From positions 496,001-560,000 of the forward strand of contig CAVRTA010000005.1 of NCBI GenBank assembly GCA_963724135.1: a DNA stretch of 64,000 bases, read 5' to 3'. The notes beneath the pieces were generated by a model. That model was not told the DNA's origin. It saw nothing but the letters and a program-made list of their open reading frames with translations, and searched no databases. Position numbers and translations under genes: made by a program. Position 1 is the stretch's first letter. Each line of letters opens with the position of its first letter. This document shows, one piece after another, positions 32,142-40,880 of the stretch. The stretch comes from DATLGB01 sp963724135. GTDB taxonomy: Bacteria; Actinomycetota; Thermoleophilia; Solirubrobacterales; Solirubrobacteraceae.

Positions 32142-33074
32142 ATGCGGGTTCTCTCCATCGACGGCGGCGGAATCCGCGGCCTCATCCCTGCGCTCGTTCT
32201 GGCCGAGATCGAGGACCGCACGAACCGGCGCGTGTGCGAGCTGTTCGACCTGATCGCCGGCACCTCGACCGGCGGCATCCTCGCCTGCGCCCTGACCCGG
32301 CCGAGCGACGACGGCACGCCGATGTACACCGCCCGGGAGCTGACCGAGCTCTACGTGACCGAGGGGCCGAGGATCTTCGACCGCTCGCTGCTGCGCACCC
32401 TCGAGACGGCGGCCGGGATCTTCGACGAGCGCTATGAGAGCACGGGCCTCGTCCGCGCGCTCGACCGCTATCTCGGCGACGCGCAGCTGTCGGAGACGCT
32501 GATCGACGTCTTCGTCACGGCCTACGACATCGAGCGCCGGCGCGCGTTCTTCTTCCGCACCGGCAGCGAGTGGGACTACCGGCTCGCGGACGTCGCGCTC
32601 GCCACGTCGGCGGCGCCGACCTACTTCGAGCCTGCGCTGGTCTCGGACGTCGGCGACGCGGAGGCGTTCGCGCTCGTCGACGGCGGCGTCTACGCCTCCA
32701 ACCCGTCGCTGTGCGCGTATGTAGACCTCATCAGGGCCGGCACGGCGCCCGAGCTGACGGTGCTGTGCTCGCTCGGCACCGGCGAGCAGATCCATCCCTT
32801 CGAGTACGAGAAGGCACGCGGCTGGGGCCTGCTCGAGTGGGCGCACCCGGTCATCGACGTGATGCTCTCCAGCCAGGCCGAGACCGTCGGCTTCGGGATG
32901 GAGCGGCTGCTCGGCGAGCGCTACGTGCGACTGACGCGCAAGCTCACGATCGCCCGCGACGCCATGGACGACGCGAGCCCCTCGAACCTCGCCAACCTGA
33001 GCGAGGAGGCCACGCGGCTGATCGCAGATGAGAGCGACAGGATCGACGCCCTGTGCGCCAAGCTCACGGCGTGA
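32142..33074 (+). CDS. Patatin-like phospholipase
   Basis: 310 residues. It has S-I-D-G-G-G-I-R-G-L-I (oxyanion hole) at residues 5-15, the nucleophile G-T-S-T-G-G at about 42, and the catalytic Asp in V-D-G-G-V at about 184. This is a complete patatin Ser-Asp dyad, so lipid acyl hydrolase activity is likely, acting on membranes from the cytosol. There is no cyclic-nucleotide synthase, effector partner or ubiquitin-like gene next to it, so a defence (CBASS) role is not supported here. Confidence 0.85.
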   Translation: MRVLSIDGGGIRGLIPALVLAEIEDRTNRRVCELFDLIAGTSTGGILACALTRPSDDGTPMYTARELTELYVTEGPRIFDRSLLRTLETAAGIFDERYESTGLVRALDRYLGDAQLSETLIDVFVTAYDIERRRAFFFRTGSEWDYRLADVALATSAAPTYFEPALVSDVGDAEAFALVDGGVYASNPSLCAYVDLIRAGTAPELTVLCSLGTGEQIHPFEYEKARGWGLLEWAHPVIDVMLSSQAETVGFGMERLLGERYVRLTRKLTIARDAMDDASPSNLANLSEEATRLIADESDRIDALCAKLTA

Positions 33075-33102
33075 CCTCGCGTAGCCGCCCCGTCTCAGGC
33101 CC

Positions 33103-34380
33103 CTATCGGGCACCGTGCAAGGCGGCGCCGCGACGGCCGAGCGCGTGGAGCTGGAACGTGGCGCCCGGGTCGGTGCCGACGGTGGTGGAGAACGTGCCGT
33201 CGGGCTGCGTCTCGAGCTCGGCGACGACTCGGCCGTCGGCGGTGACCGTGGCGCGCCGCCGACCCTCCCCCGGCCGGACCAGGCCCCACAGCGCCACCCG
33301 GCCCGGGCCCGCGCGGTGCGCGGTGAGCGGGAGCGCGAACGCGGCCAGCGCCGGCTTGGGCCGCCCGTCGGCGAAGCGCAGCCCGGTCTGGAAGTCGCGC
33401 CAGCGCTCCTGCGGCGTCCCGCCCGGCCGCGGCCCGAGATCGCGCACGAGGAACTGCGAGACCGCGCGCACCTCGGGGTGCGAGCGCGCAATCCGCTCGT
33501 TCTCGCCCAGGTAGCGCGCCTGCTCGGCGGGGGTCACGTCCCAGGTCGGATCGGGCGGATCGGTCTGGTGGCCGTACTCGGTCAGATACAGCGGCAGCTC
33601 GTTCTCGAAGCGGTCGCGCAGGCGGTCGAGCTCGGCCACCAGGCGACCCAGGTCCCCCATGCGCGCGCCGCCGGGATCGGGATGGTGCTCCCAGGGCGCG
33701 AGCGGGCCGCTGTAGGGGTGGTGGGCCCAGCCGTCGCCGGGCAGCGGCGTGTAGCCGCCGCAGCCGGGACCCGGCTCGGCGCAGGTCAGGGCGCGCAGGA
33801 ACTCCAGCGGCCCGGTCCGATTCGCCGACGTGGCGAAGGGCTGCGTGCCTCCGATCAGCACGAGCGCATCCGGCGCACCGCGCCTGATCCGCGGCACCGC
33901 CGTCCGCACCATCGCCCGGTAGATCTCCGGTGCGCGCTCCTGCGGCCGCATGAACGTCGCCAGGTTGGGCTCGTTCCAGACCGTGAACGCCGCGGCATCG
34001 GGATAGCGGCGCGCTACGCGGGCGGCGAAGCCGGCGTAGTCGCTCCAGTCCGCCCAGTCCGGCTTGAAGAACGCGATGTCGATGTTGAGCCTCAGGCCGC
34101 GGCGGCGTGCCAGGCCGTGGACGAGATCGAGCGCGGTCCAGTTGAGCGTGCCGCGCGCCGGTTCGATCACGTCCCAGCCGGCGGTCACGCGCACCCAGTC
34201 GGCGCCGAGGTCGCGCAGCTCGTCGAGCGTCGCGGCGATCCGCGGCAGCGGCCGGTGCAGCAGCTCGGCGTCGTCCTGGACGATCGTGACGATGCGCGGG
34301 GGTGGCGGTTCCTCCGGCGCCGCCCCGCAGCCGGCGAGCAGCAGGGCGACCACCAGACACGCGCGCCTCACCGCGACCAC
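33103..34380 (-). CDS. Lipoprotein with glycoside-hydrolase-like TIM barrel
   Basis: 425 residues. The lipobox L-L-A-G-C follows a short leader (residues 1-18), so it is membrane-anchored outside the cell. The barrel carries T-V-W-N-E-P-N (acid/base Glu, about 145) and L-Y-L-T-E-Y-G-H (nucleophile Glu, about 265), as in clan GH-A enzymes, closest in appearance to GH39/GH5-like proteins. A beta domain closes the C-terminus (about 345-420). Substrate is unknown. It is divergent from the ABC operon (31-nt gap). Confidence 0.75.
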   Translation of the reverse strand: MVAVRRACLVVALLLAGCGAAPEEPPPPRIVTIVQDDAELLHRPLPRIAATLDELRDLGADWVRVTAGWDVIEPARGTLNWTALDLVHGLARRRGLRLNIDIAFFKPDWADWSDYAGFAARVARRYPDAAAFTVWNEPNLATFMRPQERAPEIYRAMVRTAVPRIRRGAPDALVLIGGTQPFATSANRTGPLEFLRALTCAEPGPGCGGYTPLPGDGWAHHPYSGPLAPWEHHPDPGGARMGDLGRLVAELDRLRDRFENELPLYLTEYGHQTDPPDPTWDVTPAEQARYLGENERIARSHPEVRAVSQFLVRDLGPRPGGTPQERWRDFQTGLRFADGRPKPALAAFALPLTAHRAGPGRVALWGLVRPGEGRRRATVTADGRVVAELETQPDGTFSTTVGTDPGATFQLHALGRRGAALHGAR

Positions 34381-34411
34381 GCTACGTCACCGCCGTATAC
34401 GGTTCAGGCAG

Positions 34412-35158
34412 ATGTCGGAGCAGGGGCCTGTCGTCGAGATCCGCGATGTCCGCAAGTCCTTCGGTGACAACCTCGTCCTCGACGGGGTGAGCCTGGAGGT
34501 CCAGCGCGGCCACGCGATCGTGATCGCCGGCCCGTCGGGCTCGGGGAAGTCGACGCTGCTGCGCTGCGTCAACGGGCTCGAGACCGTCGACAGCGGCGAG
34601 ATCCACTTCGATGGCGAGTCGGTGACGTCGGCGGGCCGCGGCGTGACGGCTCTGCGCGCCCGGATCGGGATGGTGTTCCAGCAGTTCAACCTCTTCCCGC
34701 ACATGAGCGTGCTCGAGAACGTCACGCTCGGCCCGATCCGCGTCCGCGACGTACCCGCAGGTGAGGCGCGCGAGCGCGGCCTGGAGCTGCTCGAGCGCGT
34801 CGGGATCGCCGAGAAGGCGGACGCCGCGCCGGCGGACCTGTCGGGCGGGCAGCAGCAGCGCGTGGCCATCGCGCGGGCACTGGCGATGGAGCCGCAGCTG
34901 ATGCTCTTCGACGAGCCGACGTCGGCGCTCGACCCGGAGATGATCCGCGAGGTGCTGGACGTCATGCGCGACCTGGCGCGCGACGGGATGACCATGCTCG
35001 TCGTCACCCACGAGATGGGTTTTGCGCGCGAGGTCTGCGACCGGATCGTCTTCATCGACGAGGGCCGGATCGTCGAGGAGGCGCCGCCGGACGAGTTCTT
35101 CAACGCCGCCAAGAGCGACCGGGCGCGCGACTTCGTAGACAAGATCATCCACCACTAG
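34412..35158 (+). CDS. Polar amino-acid ABC transporter, ATP-binding subunit
   Basis: 248 residues, GlnQ-like. Walker A G-P-S-G-S-G-K-S-T, Q-loop V-F-Q-Q-F-N-L-F-P, signature L-S-G-G-Q-Q-Q-R and Walker B L-M-L-F-D-E-P-T-S-A-L-D-P are all intact. It hydrolyses ATP to drive amino-acid uptake. It is first in the operon: binding protein, two permeases. Confidence 0.95.
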   Translation: MSEQGPVVEIRDVRKSFGDNLVLDGVSLEVQRGHAIVIAGPSGSGKSTLLRCVNGLETVDSGEIHFDGESVTSAGRGVTALRARIGMVFQQFNLFPHMSVLENVTLGPIRVRDVPAGEARERGLELLERVGIAEKADAAPADLSGGQQQRVAIARALAMEPQLMLFDEPTSALDPEMIREVLDVMRDLARDGMTMLVVTHEMGFAREVCDRIVFIDEGRIVEEAPPDEFFNAAKSDRARDFVDKIIHH

Positions 35159-35172
35159 GAGGGAGCAGGACA

Positions 35173-36087
35173 ATGCGGAGCAAACAATGGCGCTGGCTGT
35201 TCGCGGCGCTGCTGGCCGTAACGGCGCTGGCGGTAGCCGCGTGCGGGGACGACGAGGAGGAGCCCACCGGCGGAGGCACGGAGACCACCTCGGGCGACGT
35301 CGAGCAGTTCGAGCCCGGGACCACGCTCGGTGACATCCAGGAGAAGGGCGAGATCGTCATCGGGGTCAAGTACGACGTCCCGCCGTTCGGATTCCAGAAC
35401 CCGCAGACCAACGAGGTCGAGGGCTTCGACGTCGACCTCGGCCGGGCGGTCGCCGACGCACTCGGCGTGGAGCCGAAGTTCATCGAGGCGATCTCGGACA
35501 ACCGCATCCCGTTCCTGGAGAAGGGCACGGCCGACCTGATCCTGTCGACGATGACGATCAACGCCGAGCGCGTGGCGGAGATCAACTTCTCCGACCCGTA
35601 CTTCATCGCCCGCGGGCGCATCCTGGTCAAGAAGGACAATCAGGACATCGCGGGCGTCGAGGACCTGGCCGGCAAGAAGGTGTGCACGGTGCTCGGCTCG
35701 ACCTACGAGGCGACGCTGAAGGAGCAGGCGCCGGACGCCGACCTCGAGCTGGTCGACAGCTACTCGGAGTGCCTCGAGCTGATCCAGAACGGTTCGGTCG
35801 ACGCCGTCTCGACGGACGACGTGATCCTGACCGGGATGATCATCCAGGACGACACCCTCGAGCTCGTCGGCGACGAGCTCACCCAGGAGCCGTACGGAGC
35901 CGGGATCAAGAAGGACGACGCCGAGCTGACGGACTTCGTCAACCAGGTGTTCTCCGACTACAAGAGCGACGGGCGCTGGGCCGAGACCTACGACGAGTGG
36001 ATCGGCCAGTACACCGGGCAGGAGTCCGAGCCGCCTGACCTGAGCGTCGACGAGGCCGTCGAGCTGGTGGAGCAGAATCCCGCCTAG
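35173..36087 (+). CDS. Polar amino-acid ABC transporter, substrate-binding lipoprotein
   Basis: 304 residues. Signal peptide and lipobox V-A-A-C-G-D, an acidic linker, then a periplasmic-type SBP_bac_3 domain: I-V-I-G-V-K-Y-D-V-P-P-F-G-F, F-D-V-D-L-G-R-A-V-A-D and T-I-N-A-E-R. AGGAGGGAGCAGGA precedes the ATG. The binding motif is of the glutamate/glutamine/aspartate class. It sits 14 nt after the ATP-binding subunit gene. Confidence 0.9.
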   Translation: MRSKQWRWLFAALLAVTALAVAACGDDEEEPTGGGTETTSGDVEQFEPGTTLGDIQEKGEIVIGVKYDVPPFGFQNPQTNEVEGFDVDLGRAVADALGVEPKFIEAISDNRIPFLEKGTADLILSTMTINAERVAEINFSDPYFIARGRILVKKDNQDIAGVEDLAGKKVCTVLGSTYEATLKEQAPDADLELVDSYSECLELIQNGSVDAVSTDDVILTGMIIQDDTLELVGDELTQEPYGAGIKKDDAELTDFVNQVFSDYKSDGRWAETYDEWIGQYTGQESEPPDLSVDEAVELVEQNPA

Positions 36088-36091
36088 CGCG

Positions 36092-36745
36092 TTGATCGAT
36101 GTCCTGACCGAGAACTTCGACGAGCTTTCGTCGGGGTTCTCGGTCACCCTGCGGCTGGTCGGGATCTCGTTCGTGATCGCGGCGGTCGTGGGCACCGTGG
36201 TGGCCGCGCTGCGCGTGGCCCCGGCGCGCCCGCTCCAGCTGCTCGGGGCCGTCTACGTCGAGTTCTTCCGCAACATCCCGCTGCTGGTGCTGCTGTTCAT
36301 CGCCTACCCCGGCCTGCGCCGGGCGGGCGTGGACATCAACAAGTGGGTGGCGGGGACGACGTCGCTTGGGCTCTACACCGCGGCCTACGTGGCCGAGGTG
36401 CTGCGCTCGGGCGTGTTCTCGGTGTCCAAGGGCCAGATCGAGGCGTCGCTGTCGCTGGGATTCACGTACGGGGAGACGATGCGGCGGATCATCCTGCCGC
36501 AGGCGTTCAGGACCGTGATCTCGCCGCTGGGCTCGCTGCTCATCGCGATGGTCAAGAACTCGGCGATCATCGGCGTCTCGATCCTCGCCATCGACGATCT
36601 GCTCAAGACGGCGCGGATCATCCAGTCGCGCAACTTCCAGACGGTCGAGACCTTCTTCTGGGCCGCCGTCGGCTACCTGCTGATCACGCTGGTGGTGACG
36701 GTCGCGATCCGCCGGCTCGAGCTCAGGTACGCGATCCGGCGATGA
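36092..36745 (+). CDS. Polar amino-acid ABC transporter, permease 1
   Basis: 217 residues from TTG 36092, four nt after the binding-protein stop. It has several membrane helices and the HisM-type EAA loop E-A-S-L-S-L-G-F-T-Y-G-E-T-M-R-R-I-I-L-P-Q-A. It forms the transmembrane pore with permease 2. Confidence 0.9.
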   Translation: MIDVLTENFDELSSGFSVTLRLVGISFVIAAVVGTVVAALRVAPARPLQLLGAVYVEFFRNIPLLVLLFIAYPGLRRAGVDINKWVAGTTSLGLYTAAYVAEVLRSGVFSVSKGQIEASLSLGFTYGETMRRIILPQAFRTVISPLGSLLIAMVKNSAIIGVSILAIDDLLKTARIIQSRNFQTVETFFWAAVGYLLITLVVTVAIRRLELRYAIRR

Positions 36746-37533
36746 CCGTCACGGGCGTGTTCGAGTGGCTCGGCACCGGCCGCAACTTCGAGTTCATCCT
36801 CGAGGGCTTCGCGATCAACCTCGAGATCGCCGCCGTGGCGATGCTGCTGTCGCTGATCGCCGGGCTGGCGCTGGCGCTGCTGCGGCTGTCGCGGGTCGGT
36901 CCGGTCAGCGTCGCGGCGGGGATCTGGGTCGACACGTTCCGCAACCTGCCGCTGATCTTCCTGCTGCTGTTCCTCGGGCTGTGGTTGCCGGGATCCTGGC
37001 GCGAGTCCTGGTCGGACTTCGTCCCGGGCTGGGCACCCGACGCCTACGAGTCGGGCTTCGTGCTCGCCGCATTCATCGGGCTCACGCTCTACAACAGTGC
37101 GGTGATCGGCGAGATCATGCGCGCCGGCATCCTGTCGCTGCCGCGCGGCCAGCAGGAGGCCGCCGCCGCGCTGGGCATGACCTACCGCCAGCAGATGCGG
37201 CACGTCATCCTGCCCCAGGGGCTGCGGCGGATGGTCCCGGCGACGGTGGGCCAGCTGATCACTCTCAACAAGGACACAACTCTCGTCTCGATCATCGCTA
37301 TCCAGGAGGTGATGCGAAACGGGCGCACCGTCACGGCGACCGCAGGCAACCCGTACCTCGGAGGCGGCGGCGGGCGCGCACCGATCCTCGAGGTGTTCCT
37401 GTTCATCGGGTTGCTGTTCGTCGCCGTCAACTTCACCCTGTCGCGGCTGTCGCGCCGGCTCGAGGTGCGCGAGCGCGCCCGCACCGGGGCGAAGGAGATC
37501 AAGATCTCCGGGCTCGAGGACCAGACGGTCTAG
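36742..37533 (+). CDS. Polar amino-acid ABC transporter, permease 2
   Basis: 263 residues; the start overlaps the stop of permease 1 (ATGA). EAA loop E-A-A-A-A-L-G-M-T-Y-R-Q-Q-M-R-H-V-I-L-P-Q-G and five membrane helices are visible. It is longer than permease 1 by an insert with P-G-S-W-R-E-S-W between helices 2 and 3 and a charged C-terminal tail. Confidence 0.9.
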   Translation: MTVTGVFEWLGTGRNFEFILEGFAINLEIAAVAMLLSLIAGLALALLRLSRVGPVSVAAGIWVDTFRNLPLIFLLLFLGLWLPGSWRESWSDFVPGWAPDAYESGFVLAAFIGLTLYNSAVIGEIMRAGILSLPRGQQEAAAALGMTYRQQMRHVILPQGLRRMVPATVGQLITLNKDTTLVSIIAIQEVMRNGRTVTATAGNPYLGGGGGRAPILEVFLFIGLLFVAVNFTLSRLSRRLEVRERARTGAKEIKISGLEDQTV

Positions 37534-37535
37534 CC

Positions 37536-39137
37536 GTGGACGCGCGCATTTCCCGACGGCACTTTCTCTATGGCGGCGCGGCAGCCGGCGCCGGGCTGTG
37601 GCTGCCCGCCGACGTGCTCGACGCCGACGCCCGGGCGCGCCGCAGGGTGCCGCTGGCGAGGTCGGGGAGATTCGTCGACGGGGTGATGAGCGGCGACCCC
37701 TCCCCCACCGCGGTGACGCTGTGGACGCGACTGGAGGGCAACGCGCGCGACCGGCTGCGCGTCGAGCTCGAGGTCGCCACCGACGAGGACTTCCGACGCG
37801 TGGTCCTGCGCCGGCTCGTCCCCACCCGGGCGAGCCGCGACCACACGGTCAAGGTGCGCGTCGGCGGCCTCAAGCCCGACCGGCGCTACTGGTTCCGCTT
37901 CTCGACCAGGCGCCGGGAGTCACCGGTCGGGCGCACGCAGACAGCGCCGGGACGGGACTCGCGCCGGCCGGTCAAGGTCGGCTACTTCGCCTGCCAGGAC
38001 TACGCCTCGGGCTACTTCGGCGCCTATCAGGCGCTGCTCGCGCAGGACCCGGACATCGTCGTGTGCGGCGGCGACTACATCTACGACCGCGTCTACGACT
38101 CGGACGGCTACGGGGGCGTGCGCGAGGACAAGACCGGGTCCAACGGCGACAGCGTCGCCCGCGTCGTCGACGACTACCGGGCCAAGTACCGGCTCACGCG
38201 CACCGACGCCGACCTGCGCGAGCTGCACCGGCTCGTCCCCTTCGTCGCGCAGTGGGACGACCACGAGGTCACCGACAACTACGTCGGCACGCTCGCGAAG
38301 TCGGGCGCCGACGACGGCGACCCGCGCGACGTCTACGACAGTGCCCGTATCCAGGCGGGCTGGCGGGCCTGGCACGAGTTCATGCCCGCGCTGCGCTTCA
38401 AGCGCAGCCTGCGCACCTACCGCCGGCTGCGCTTCGGGCGGATGGCCGACCTGTTCATGCTCGACTCGCGCACCTATCGCACCGACCAGCCGTGCGGCGG
38501 CGGCTCGCTGCAGCAGTGCGACGAGGACGGCGGCCAGTACCTCGGCGCCGGGCAGCTGGGCTGGCTCAAGGACGGGCTCGCCGGGTCGGGCGCCAGCTGG
38601 AGGCTGATCGGCAACCAGCAGATGATCATGCCGTTCGAGGTCAGCGCCGACGTCAAGGTCGAGGTCGACTCGTGGCAGGGCTACCCCGCGCAGCGCACAG
38701 ACCTGCTCACCCACATCGAGTCCAGGCAGGTCCGCGACGTCGTCTTCCTGACCGGCGACATCCACACGTTCTTCGCCGGGGAGGTGCGGCGCGACGGCAA
38801 GAGCGGGCCGGCGGTGGCCTCGGAGCTGGTCGGGGGCTCCACGACCTCGCCGGGCACCGCCCAGGTGCTCGCCCACACGGCCGGCGGCGCCCTGCCCCCC
38901 GAGCTCATCGAGCCGCTGTCGGACGAGGGCGTCCCCGTGGCCAACCCGTGGATCACCTACGCCGACACCCGCACCCACGGCTGCGCGCTGGTCACCCTGT
39001 CGGAAAGCGAGGTCCGCGCCCACTACATCGGCTCGGCCGACGTCACGACGCTCGAGGGCTCGCGCGCCACGACCCAGATCGCCGACCTGCGTGTCGCGCG
39101 CGGCACCCCGGGGGTCGAGACCGTCTCGCGGGCTTGA
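37536..39137 (+). CDS. phoD: PhoD-like alkaline phosphatase/phosphodiesterase
   Basis: 533 residues from GTG 37536, two nt after the permease stop. A twin-arginine signal, S-R-R-H-F-L-Y-G-G-A-A-A-G-A-G, indicates Tat export. An Fn3-like N-terminal domain (G-V-M-S-G-D-P) is followed by the PhoD catalytic domain: C-G-G-D-Y-I-Y-D, W-D-D-H-E-V-T-D-N-Y, I-G-N-Q-Q and F-L-T-G-D-I-H. These are metal-binding residues for Fe/Ca-type phosphatases that release phosphate outside the cell. Close spacing suggests co-transcription with the amino-acid transporter. Confidence 0.85.
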   Translation: MDARISRRHFLYGGAAAGAGLWLPADVLDADARARRRVPLARSGRFVDGVMSGDPSPTAVTLWTRLEGNARDRLRVELEVATDEDFRRVVLRRLVPTRASRDHTVKVRVGGLKPDRRYWFRFSTRRRESPVGRTQTAPGRDSRRPVKVGYFACQDYASGYFGAYQALLAQDPDIVVCGGDYIYDRVYDSDGYGGVREDKTGSNGDSVARVVDDYRAKYRLTRTDADLRELHRLVPFVAQWDDHEVTDNYVGTLAKSGADDGDPRDVYDSARIQAGWRAWHEFMPALRFKRSLRTYRRLRFGRMADLFMLDSRTYRTDQPCGGGSLQQCDEDGGQYLGAGQLGWLKDGLAGSGASWRLIGNQQMIMPFEVSADVKVEVDSWQGYPAQRTDLLTHIESRQVRDVVFLTGDIHTFFAGEVRRDGKSGPAVASELVGGSTTSPGTAQVLAHTAGGALPPELIEPLSDEGVPVANPWITYADTRTHGCALVTLSESEVRAHYIGSADVTTLEGSRATTQIADLRVARGTPGVETVSRA

Positions 39138-39175
39138 AGCGACTCTTGCACCGACGCGGGTCGTAGCTCCCTACC

Positions 39176-40315
39176 GTGCCGATTGGCGTGCCGGCGACTC
39201 AGTCAAGGAGGACCACGACGACTCGCCGGCAGCGCGAGCGCCGGCCGGTCCCGCGCCGTGCAAGACGTCGCCGGGGGCCTCGGATCGCGGTCGGCTTCGT
39301 ACTCGTCGCCGTTCTCGCGCTCCCGTTCGGAGTGCTCGCCTGGGCGGCCGGCGACGGGCGCGACCGCCTGCCCGCCGGCACCAGGATCGCCGGGATCGAC
39401 GTCGGCGGCCTGACCGCCGACACCGCCATCAAGCGCCTGCGGGCGCTCGTCGGCGTTCCGGCGAAGCGCTCGGCGAGCGTGACGATCGACAGCGACACCT
39501 CGGCGACCCTGGACGCGCGCGAGGCCCGCGTGCGCCTGAACCTCCGCGCGGCGGTGGAGCGCGCGCTCGCGCGCGGCCGCCGCGGCTCGTTCATCGAGCG
39601 CGGCTGGCGGGAGCTGACGGGCGCCAGACTCGCGAGCTCGCAGGACGTCAGGGTGCGCATCGACCGCGGCGCCGTCCGGGACTTCGTCGGCCGCCTCGCG
39701 GCGGAGGTCGAGGTGCCGGCCAAGGCCGCGACCCTCGAGATCGCGGTCGACTCCGTCGGCATCGCCGAGGGCCGCGACGGCCGCCGCCTGGCGGACGCCG
39801 ACGGCCTGGCCCGACGTCTCATCGCCGCGCTGCGCACGCCCGGTGCCAGCCGCGAGCTGCAGGCGAAGTCGGAGGTGGTGCCGGCGCCGACCACCGCGAC
39901 GTCGCTGTGGGACGCACATCCCGTCGCCGTCACCGTCTCCCACGACGAGCGGCTCGTGCGCGTGTTCAACCGCGGCGAGCTGGCGACGTCCTACCGGGTG
40001 GCGGTGGGCATGCCCGAGTACCCGACGCCCTACGGGACCTTCAGCGTGCAGACGATGCAGAAGGACCCGGCCTGGAACGTCCCGGACTCCGACTGGGCCG
40101 GCGATCTGGCCGGCAAGACGATCCCCGGCGGCTCGCCCGAGAACCCCCTCAAGGCGCGCTTCATCGGCTTCAACGGTGCGGTCGGCTTCCACGGCACCGC
40201 CGACATCGGCTCGCTCGGCAGCGCGGCGTCGCACGGCTGCATTCGCATGACCGTCGGCGACGTCAAGGACCTCTACGAGCGGATCGACATGGGCACCACG
40301 GTCTACGTCGGTTAG
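39176..40315 (+). CDS. L,D-transpeptidase with YoaR-like N-terminal domain
   Basis: 379 residues. A very basic N-terminus is followed by one membrane segment, AVGFVLVAVLALPFGVLAW. A YoaR/VanW-like peptidoglycan-binding domain (about 65-230) precedes the YkuD domain with G-F-H-G-T and S-H-G-C-I-R-M (catalytic Cys near 361). It acts on peptidoglycan outside the membrane. Compared with the first transpeptidase (6047-6796) it has a membrane anchor and an extra wall-binding domain. The start GTG is one of several possible. Confidence 0.85.
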   Translation: MPIGVPATQSRRTTTTRRQRERRPVPRRARRRRGPRIAVGFVLVAVLALPFGVLAWAAGDGRDRLPAGTRIAGIDVGGLTADTAIKRLRALVGVPAKRSASVTIDSDTSATLDAREARVRLNLRAAVERALARGRRGSFIERGWRELTGARLASSQDVRVRIDRGAVRDFVGRLAAEVEVPAKAATLEIAVDSVGIAEGRDGRRLADADGLARRLIAALRTPGASRELQAKSEVVPAPTTATSLWDAHPVAVTVSHDERLVRVFNRGELATSYRVAVGMPEYPTPYGTFSVQTMQKDPAWNVPDSDWAGDLAGKTIPGGSPENPLKARFIGFNGAVGFHGTADIGSLGSAASHGCIRMTVGDVKDLYERIDMGTTVYVG

Positions 40316-40404
40316 CGCCTCAGCGCGGTTCCAGGGCTCAGACCGACTGCATCGAGTAAGGAGAGGGTTCGGGCGCGGCGCGAACCACGCTGGATTACCA
40401 CCGG

Positions 40405-40878
40405 TCAGTCCCAACCGCGCCGGATTATCCCCGGAAGCCGGCGGGAATCTGGCCCGGTTGGCGCGGCGAGAGCCGCTTGCTCGACCGCGCGCTTGAGGCG
40501 CGCGAGCCGCGCGTCCCAGGCCGACTGCGCGTCACGCAGCCAGGCGGCCGCCGGGTCCAGTGCCCCCTCGGCGAGGGAATGGCGGACCTCGCGGCCTGGA
40601 CCTGCTCCACGCTGGACGAGGCCGGCGTCCTCGAGGGTGCCGAGGTGCTTGGCCACCGCCTGGCGGGTGATCGACAGCTCGGCGGTGAGGGCGGGAACGG
40701 CGTCGGGGCGGACTCGGTGACGACCACGCGCGTGCCGGAGACAGCCGGCACGAGTTCGATCTGCACGCGCGAGACGCCGTCCTCGCCGAGCCACCACCAC
40801 GCGAGCCGGTGTGGCGCGTCGGCCTCCGTGATGTGGACCTCCCGGTCGAGCCATCTCCGCGGCTCCGTAGTCTTCCGG
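40405..40878 (-). pseudogene. Fused remnants of an SRPBCC (AHSA1) gene and an ArsR-type regulator gene
   Basis: Upstream, one frame reads I-T-E-A-D-A-P-H-R-L-A-W-W-W-L-G-E-D-G and ends V-V-V-T-E-S-A-P, the second half of an AHSA1-type protein without its start. The next frame picks up D-A-V-P-A-L-T-A-E-L-S-I-T-R-Q-A-V-A-K-H-L, the second half of an ArsR HTH, continuing to a stop at 40405. The 3' end of the first gene and the 5' end of the second are missing. Such gene pairs are common, so an internal deletion is likely. The left end is also cut near the formate dehydrogenase start. Confidence 0.6.
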
Positions 40879-40880
40879 CA

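Noticed and set aside
32142..33074. Patatin gene as a CBASS effector
   Set aside because: No cyclic-nucleotide synthase, E1/E2-like or other CBASS gene lies beside it. A stand-alone lipase is the simpler reading.
40383..40432. Imperfect direct repeat GGATTACCACCGG / GGATTATCCCCGG
   Set aside because: It is short, only partly inside the ArsR remnant, and no function or further copy is visible.
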